Part shown: positions 7,501 to 10,410 of the stretch, one piece after another
Numbering within the stretch: the stretch's first letter is position 1
Layout: each line of letters starts with the position of its first letter
Assembly (NCBI GenBank): GCA_038239345.1
Contig: JBBSEX010000072.1
Span: forward strand, 1 to 10,410
Source: JBBSEX01 sp038239345
Lineage (GTDB): Bacteria > Acidobacteriota > Terriglobia > Bryobacterales > Bryobacteraceae
DNA length: 10,410 nucleotides
Reading direction: 5' to 3'
Program-made: the position numbers and the translations under genes
The notes under the pieces: model-generated
Told to the model about the DNA's origin: nothing
The model's database searches: none
Seen by the model: the letters and a program-made list of their open reading frames with translations, nothing else

Positions 7501-7682
7501 TCGACCTCCACGGGCGAGAGGCTCGGTGCACGCGTCAGGACGAGCACCTGATTCGGCGTGATGTCGGGCACGGCATCAATTGGGAGTTCGCGCAAAGAGA
7601 GCACTCCAAAGACGGCGACAATTACAGTCGCTAGAAGAACAAGGAAGCGAAAGCGAAGCGCGAGAGCAACAAGTCGCTGCAT
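4593..7682 (-). CDS. czcA: CzcA-like HME-RND heavy-metal efflux pump, inner-membrane subunit
   Basis: 1029 residues, normal length for heavy-metal RND pumps. As a trimer it takes divalent cations (Zn/Co/Cd/Ni class) from periplasm or membrane and, driven by protons, passes them to the outer-membrane channel. TM1 is near 10-30 (FLVLLATVIVAVFGVLSL), followed by RELPIDAVPDITPNQV, typical of HME pumps. Porter-domain landmarks include FPVETAMSGLPG (66-77) and PHGGELKTYEVQVD (177-190). TM4 carries DFGLIVDGSVVMVEN with D395, D401 and E408, matching the proton-relay/cation motif of CzcA. The Cu/Ag pump CusA has a different TM4 sequence, so a divalent substrate is favoured. The second half repeats the fold, with TFLGAEFMPTLDEGS (542-556) and GFIALFGIAVLNGIVLL near the C-terminus. 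A GGGGAAG ribosome site (7690-7696) lies inside the end of czcB. It starts 2 nt after the czcB stop. No frameshift or missing motif is seen. Confidence 0.96.
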   Translation of the reverse strand: MQRLVALALRFRFLVLLATVIVAVFGVLSLRELPIDAVPDITPNQVLVLTRAPSLSPVEVEQFLTFPVETAMSGLPGIVRIQSVSKYGLSYVAIYFKDGMDPYFCRRLVMERMPQAREAIPPGTGEPEMGPISTGLGEIYQFNVTGPGHSLMELRSILDWEITPKLRSVPGIVEVNPHGGELKTYEVQVDNDKLTGYRISLAKIIASLGRNNANAGGAYLERAEQQSLIRGEGLITSLADIENIVVGVSTTGTPILMRNVAEVRFAPMVRQGFATQDGKGEIVIGVAMMLIGENSRVVADRVKDKLAAIQKTLPQGVRIEPLYDRTDLVRRTIQTVSRNLIEGGLLVIAVLLLLLGSLRGGFIVSLAIPLSMLVAFTGMVQAGISGNLMSLGAIDFGLIVDGSVVMVENILRRMSNRKPDEDTMGVVLAASQEVAKPIFFGVAIIFLVYVPVLTLGGVEGKMFKPMAATVLFALFASLVVALMLMPVLGWYAFRKQASEKHTWLMRQFDRAYHPVLTRALRHPVITAGIAAGIFAVSLIGLTFLGAEFMPTLDEGSIVVMMYRVPGISVTESLHGNEIIETVLREFPEVSRVVCRTGRPEVATDPMAIDQSDVYVTLKPVADWPKQRSKENLIAAMKTRLEDEAPGAAYSFSQPIQMRMQELMEAGVRSDIAVKLFGENLTTLREKADQIAAAVRKVPGAADVRPERIAGLPYLRVHVRREAIARHGLDTEDILDTVETIGGKVVGHVVEGNKRFALQLRFEAAQRATIETIRNLKIGDAEGHFIPLAQLADIEEEEGPAQISREGGQRRISIEVNVRGRDLAGFVKDAQRAVQDKVLVPEGYTVEWGGQFEQLASATRRLAFAVPLALALICVLLYFDFQAMLPAALIFLNIPLAATGGIMALLLRGMPFSISAGVGFIALFGIAVLNGIVLLTYIQELRGEGLALESAVEQGATTRLRPVLMTALVASLGFIPMAFSHGAGAEVQRPLATVVIGGLVTSTVLTLVVLPAVYLWLSKRTAQVIPEGGR

Positions 7683-7684
7683 TG

Positions 7685-8857
7685 CTATTCTTCCCCGAGT
7701 TCTTTGCCGGTGACAATCGATTTCAGGTGAAACGCACCTTGCGTGACGACCTGCTCGCCCGCGCGCAACCCTGAAACGATCTCAAGCAACCCGTTAATGG
7801 TTTTTCCGGTCTGAACGGGCCTCAGCTCGAACTTCGTCGGGCCTGCCTGGATGAAGAGAACGTTTTTCTCTTCTACCTGCTGAAGCGCCGATACCGGCAC
7901 GGCGAGCGCTTCCCGACTGAACGTCGTAGGCACTTGCACGCTCGCGAACATGTCGAGCTTCAGCCGCACACCCGGATTAGCAATTTCGCAGCGGACGCGT
8001 GCAGTCCGCGTCTGCGGGTCCAGAATGTCGCTGATATGGCTAACCTTGCCTGTGAAGCGCTCATCGGGGTAGGTGTCCACAGTGACAAATGCCGTTTGGC
8101 CGATCCGAATGCGGCCCAGATCTTTTTCGTAAACCTCCGCTTGTACCCAGACTCTCGAGAGATCCGTAACGGTAAATAGATCGTGGTCGGTATCGACAAC
8201 CTCCCCGGCTGCAAGCTGGGCTTTTGTAATAACGCCGGTAAAAGGAGCCCGGATCGTGGTGAGCACCGGGCCGCGACGGCTGGCTGCCTCGATGCCAAAA
8301 CGTCGCAAGCGTGCGGCAATGCCTTCAATGACGCTTTCTTGTGATCGGATGCTCTGATGCAACCCCTGCTGCTCGGCTTCGCTGAGTTCATAATCCTTTT
8401 GGGCGGCAGCGCCGATGTCCACGAGGCGACGGTTCCGCTCTACCTGCTTCGCTTGTGCTGCGGCCTGCACCTTGAGTTTTTCCAGATCCGCACGCGCCGA
8501 CTCCAGTTGAGAAAGGAGTTCGCCCGCCTCGATGTTGTCGAAACGGGCCAGAATCTGTCCTCCCGTAACCCGGTCCCCAACGCGTGCAAGTACTTCCTGA
8601 ACACGTCCCCGCGCAAGCGCCCGAACCGGGCTCACATGGCTGTCGATAGGTTGAACTGTACCCGTGACCTGCAAGAATTCCGTGAGCTGTTTCATACCTG
8701 CGGGGTGCACCACGAGGCCGACATGCTTCTGGGCTACGGCTTTCATCTCCACCGTGATCGGCCCTTTGGGGCCTTCGGCTTCTGCGCTTAAATCCGGCTT
8801 GGGCTTCGAGCACGACACAATTCCGAGACAAAGGATCGCCAGAAAACTCCTCTTCAT
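7685..8857 (-). CDS. czcB: CzcB-like periplasmic adaptor (membrane fusion) lipoprotein of the RND pump
   Basis: 390 residues. It bridges the inner-membrane pump and the outer-membrane factor. The N-terminus is a lipoprotein signal (MKRSFLAILCLGIVSC) with lipobox IVSC and acylated C16. Then come: first half-lipoyl segment GRVQEVLARVGDRVTGGQIL (84-103); an alpha-helical hairpin of about 108-185 rich in Gln, Glu, Arg and Ala; second half-lipoyl IRAPFTGVITKAQLAAGEVV (202-221); TDLSRVWVQAEVYEKDL leading into the beta-barrel (about 232-310); and the membrane-proximal domain (about 315-385, LAVPVSALQQV, GLRAGEQVVTQGAF). No His-rich N-terminal metal-binding tail is seen, unlike some CzcB/ZneB-type adaptors. 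The ATG overlaps the czcC stop (ATGA, 8854-8857), and AGGAG (8868-8872) lies 10 nt upstream, so translation is probably coupled. Confidence 0.95.
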   Translation of the reverse strand: MKRSFLAILCLGIVSCSKPKPDLSAEAEGPKGPITVEMKAVAQKHVGLVVHPAGMKQLTEFLQVTGTVQPIDSHVSPVRALARGRVQEVLARVGDRVTGGQILARFDNIEAGELLSQLESARADLEKLKVQAAAQAKQVERNRRLVDIGAAAQKDYELSEAEQQGLHQSIRSQESVIEGIAARLRRFGIEAASRRGPVLTTIRAPFTGVITKAQLAAGEVVDTDHDLFTVTDLSRVWVQAEVYEKDLGRIRIGQTAFVTVDTYPDERFTGKVSHISDILDPQTRTARVRCEIANPGVRLKLDMFASVQVPTTFSREALAVPVSALQQVEEKNVLFIQAGPTKFELRPVQTGKTINGLLEIVSGLRAGEQVVTQGAFHLKSIVTGKELGEE

Positions 8858-10140
8858 GGCAGGTTTACTCCTGTCGCCCTTTCCAGCTCCACCACGCTTT
8901 TGACTAGGTCCGCTTTGGCGTCGATAAACGCAAGCTCGGTATCGACAAGCCGTCGCTGCTCATTCAGGACATCAAGCAAGCGAAGTTGCCCCAATTGATA
9001 GGCTTGCCGGACGACAGTCAGGTTTTTCTCCGATTGCTCAACGATGCCGCTGTTAAAGACGCTAAGCGTTGCTTTGGCGGCGATCCATCGGCGGTAGGCA
9101 GCTTCCACCGCCAGGGGTATGGACAATTCGAGAAACTCTCGACGCAGCCGGGCTTCACTCGTCCGAGCCATAGCGGCTTGAACATTTCCAGCGTTTTTCT
9201 TCCGCGTGAAGAGCGGGATAGACGTGCCGAAAGTGACGATATTATCCCGGTCCCGGAGCGGCGAAAGTGCTCCTTGCGCGGTCAATCCGAACTGGTCAAA
9301 TTGCGAAGTGCGATGCGTGTACCGAGCGGACAGCGTAATATCGGGTGATCCTTGCGCCTCTACAAGAACAACAGCCGAGCTACCCTGCTGTTCTAGCAGC
9401 CGGGCAACACGCACGTCGGCGCGCTCTTTGAGCGCCCTTTCCTGCAATGTTTCTAAGGTTGCAGAGCGAGTTTCCACTGGAATGCCGTCGCCCAGTGGTA
9501 TTTTGTCAGCGGGGGTGAGACCGATAAGTTGACGAAGCTCAATCACCGCCGCTTCTGCGCGTCCGGCCGCCGAGGTGCGCTGCGCTTCAGCGCGATTTTC
9601 TTCGACGAGAAGCAACTGCGCATCCAGCCTAGGGGCGTCGCCTTCCCGAACCCTGCCTGCTGTGAGCTGATAGGCTTGACGCGTGACGCCGAGGAGCCGC
9701 TCTAGTGCAGAGGCTTTTTCGCGGTTTGAGAGAGTCTCAAGCGCCTTCGTTTTTATGTCGTAGGCAAGCTGCCTTGCGCGTTCGTCCACTTCCGCCTGCG
9801 CGAGGGTGATGGATAATTCGGCGACGCGAACACGTTTTGAACGCTTTCCTCCCGTCTCAAGCGGGTAGAAATAGCCCGCTGAATATTCCTCTTCTCCCTG
9901 TGTGCCGAGCGGTCGTCCGGTTCCTCCTTCCACTTCAAGGGTGGGGTTCGGCCTCACACCAGCCTGCCGCAGAAGTCCTTGAGCTTCGCGGATGCGTTCC
10001 CGCGCGGCAAGCAACTCCCGGTTCGTCCTGATTGCGCCTTCGACCAAATCATCAAAAACGCCGCGCGTTGGGTTTTGCGCGTGCGTCGCAGTGGCGAGAC
10101 ACAGTGTCGCCACTGGAAACACAAATGTTTTCCAGTTCAT
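8854..10140 (-). CDS. czcC: CzcC-like outer-membrane factor (TolC family) of the RND pump
   Basis: 428 residues from ATG 10140, chosen because AGGAGAGG (10144-10151) lies 3 nt upstream and a clean signal peptide follows (MNWKTFVFPVATLCLATATHA, probable cleavage before QNP). An in-frame TTG at 10161 has no such support. The protein would form the trimeric beta-barrel/alpha-tunnel that vents cations outside. Two OEP repeats are apparent: the first begins VFDDLVEGAIRTNRELLAARERI and contains GLLRQAGVRPNPTLEVE; the second holds SARYTHRTSQF and GTSIPLFTRKKNAGNVQAA, ending LLDVLNEQRRLVDTELAFIDAKADL and VELERATG. No N-terminal lipobox is seen, so it is probably not lipidated. It is the first gene of the operon, and any promoter should lie in 10141-10320. 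Confidence 0.94.
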   Translation of the reverse strand: MNWKTFVFPVATLCLATATHAQNPTRGVFDDLVEGAIRTNRELLAARERIREAQGLLRQAGVRPNPTLEVEGGTGRPLGTQGEEEYSAGYFYPLETGGKRSKRVRVAELSITLAQAEVDERARQLAYDIKTKALETLSNREKASALERLLGVTRQAYQLTAGRVREGDAPRLDAQLLLVEENRAEAQRTSAAGRAEAAVIELRQLIGLTPADKIPLGDGIPVETRSATLETLQERALKERADVRVARLLEQQGSSAVVLVEAQGSPDITLSARYTHRTSQFDQFGLTAQGALSPLRDRDNIVTFGTSIPLFTRKKNAGNVQAAMARTSEARLRREFLELSIPLAVEAAYRRWIAAKATLSVFNSGIVEQSEKNLTVVRQAYQLGQLRLLDVLNEQRRLVDTELAFIDAKADLVKSVVELERATGVNLP

Positions 10141-10143
10141 GGA

Positions 10144-10151
10144 CCTCTCCT
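10144..10151 (-). promoter_or_regulatory. Strong ribosome binding site of czcC
   Basis: AGGAGAGG on the minus strand, 3 nt before ATG 10140. It decides the start codon against the upstream in-frame TTG. Confidence 0.65.
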
Positions 10152-10161
10152 GCCAAAACAA

Positions 10162-10174
10162 ACAATAAAATTGT
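10162..10174 (-). promoter_or_regulatory. Small palindrome upstream of czcC (candidate operator)
   Basis: ACAAT-aaa-ATTGT, a perfect 5-bp inverted repeat with a 3-nt spacer, located 22-34 nt before the czcC start, just upstream of the RBS. The position would suit a repressor site, but the palindrome is short and AT-rich and may be chance. No -35/-10 pair for the operon is convincing between here and 10320. Confidence 0.2.
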
Positions 10175-10283
10175 GGTCGGGAAGGTTAGGCGCGAGGCGG
10201 GCGGTAAAGAGTGCGCGGGGTGGTTGAAGGCAGTTTTCGCGGACGAAGATTCAAGCCGTAATTGACTACGTCTAGGTATGCAC

Positions 10284-10312
10284 TTGACTCACGTAATTCC
10301 GATAGGTAGCAT
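10284..10312 (+). promoter_or_regulatory. Possible promoter of the IS1595-family transposase
   Basis: TTGACT (10284-10289) and TAGCAT (10307-10312) are separated by 17 nt, ahead of the GTG at 10321. The -35 matches well and the -10 matches 4 of 6. Transcription would then begin very close to the start codon, which weakens the case. A second TTGACT lies at 10262-10267 without a matching -10. Confidence 0.2.
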
Positions 10313-10320
10313 GAAGGATC

Positions 10321-10410
10321 GTGGAGGATTACCCTCGTAACCTAGCCGAATTTGAACGGCGCTTCGCGACCAACGAACTCTGCCGCGATTATCTGATGCA
10401 TCTTCGCTGG
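10321..10410 (+). CDS. IS1595-family transposase, first 30 codons (runs off window)
   Basis: GTG at 10321 opens a frame to the window end with no stop. It reads VEDYPRNLAEFERRFATNEL and ends CRDYLMHLRW. This matches the start of IS1595-type transposases as I remember them (YPRTLAEFERRFATEEACRxYLxxLRW, followed by a zinc ribbon and DDE domain). The in-frame codon at 10312-10314 is TGA, so GTG 10321 is the only reasonable start. An ATG at 10311 is in another frame and soon meets TAA. An AAGGA (10314-10318) lies only 2 nt before the GTG, a poor spacing. The gene is divergent from czcC and marks a second mobile-element boundary. Whether it is complete cannot be seen. Confidence 0.8.
   Translation, partial: MEDYPRNLAEFERRFATNELCRDYLMHLRW

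Noticed and set aside
4593..7682. Several plus-strand open frames of 60-160 codons across czcA (for example 5133-5408, 5961-6392, 7149-7634)
   Set aside because: They are antisense shadows of a conserved RND gene, have no family motifs and lack convincing ribosome sites.
22..10252. Shared 11-mer gacgaagattc at 22-32 and 10242-10252, as possible direct repeats flanking the island
   Set aside because: The left copy is within transposase coding sequence, not at an IS edge, and 11 bases is within chance expectation at this scale.

Overview
The window looks like an accessory heavy-metal efflux island in a Gram-negative bacterium. It encodes an outer-membrane factor, a lipoprotein periplasmic adaptor and an HME-type RND pump, so a double membrane is required. 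GC content is moderate to fairly high. The only taxonomic hint is the small secreted protein at 736-1293. It resembles the C-terminal domain that I associate from memory with secreted M48-type peptidases of Acidobacteriota, so that phylum is my best guess (inference, moderate to low confidence).

Layout, left to right. 1-639 (+) is the 3' part of an ISKra4-family transposase, cut by the window edge. 640-735 is probably the end of that IS and nothing else is visible there. 736-1293 (-) is a small exported protein that appears to be an M48-peptidase relative without its catalytic domain. 1294-1587 is a gene-poor stretch holding one weak stem-loop. From 10140 down to 1588, all on the minus strand, lies one tightly packed cluster: czcC-like (8854-10140), czcB-like (7685-8857), czcA-like (4593-7682), a ZIP-family membrane protein (3819-4535) and a P1B-2-type (Zn/Cd/Pb class) ATPase locus (1588-3771). 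10141-10320 is the leader region of this operon and is shared with the divergent 5' end of an IS1595-family transposase (10321-10410, +), cut by the right window edge.

The genes make sense together. The P-type ATPase would move divalent cations from cytoplasm to periplasm, and the CzcCBA tripartite pump would carry them from periplasm to the outside. The ZIP homologue between the two exporters is the odd member: ZIPs normally import, and this one has lost the histidines of the usual metal site. Coupling is strong: czcC/czcB overlap by 4 nt (ATGA), czcB/czcA are 2 nt apart, and the last two intergenic gaps are about 50 nt. A 10-bp stem-loop sits immediately after the czcA stop.

The ATPase gene is not intact as read. 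Its metal-binding (HMA) domain lies in one frame and its start codon and catalytic core in another. Two indels (net +3 nt) would account for this, either real or sequencing/assembly errors. No transcription regulator, tRNA, rRNA or CRISPR array is visible. I did not find a clearly new system. The most unusual points are the degenerate ZIP protein, the double frameshift in the ATPase and the M48-derived orphan domain.
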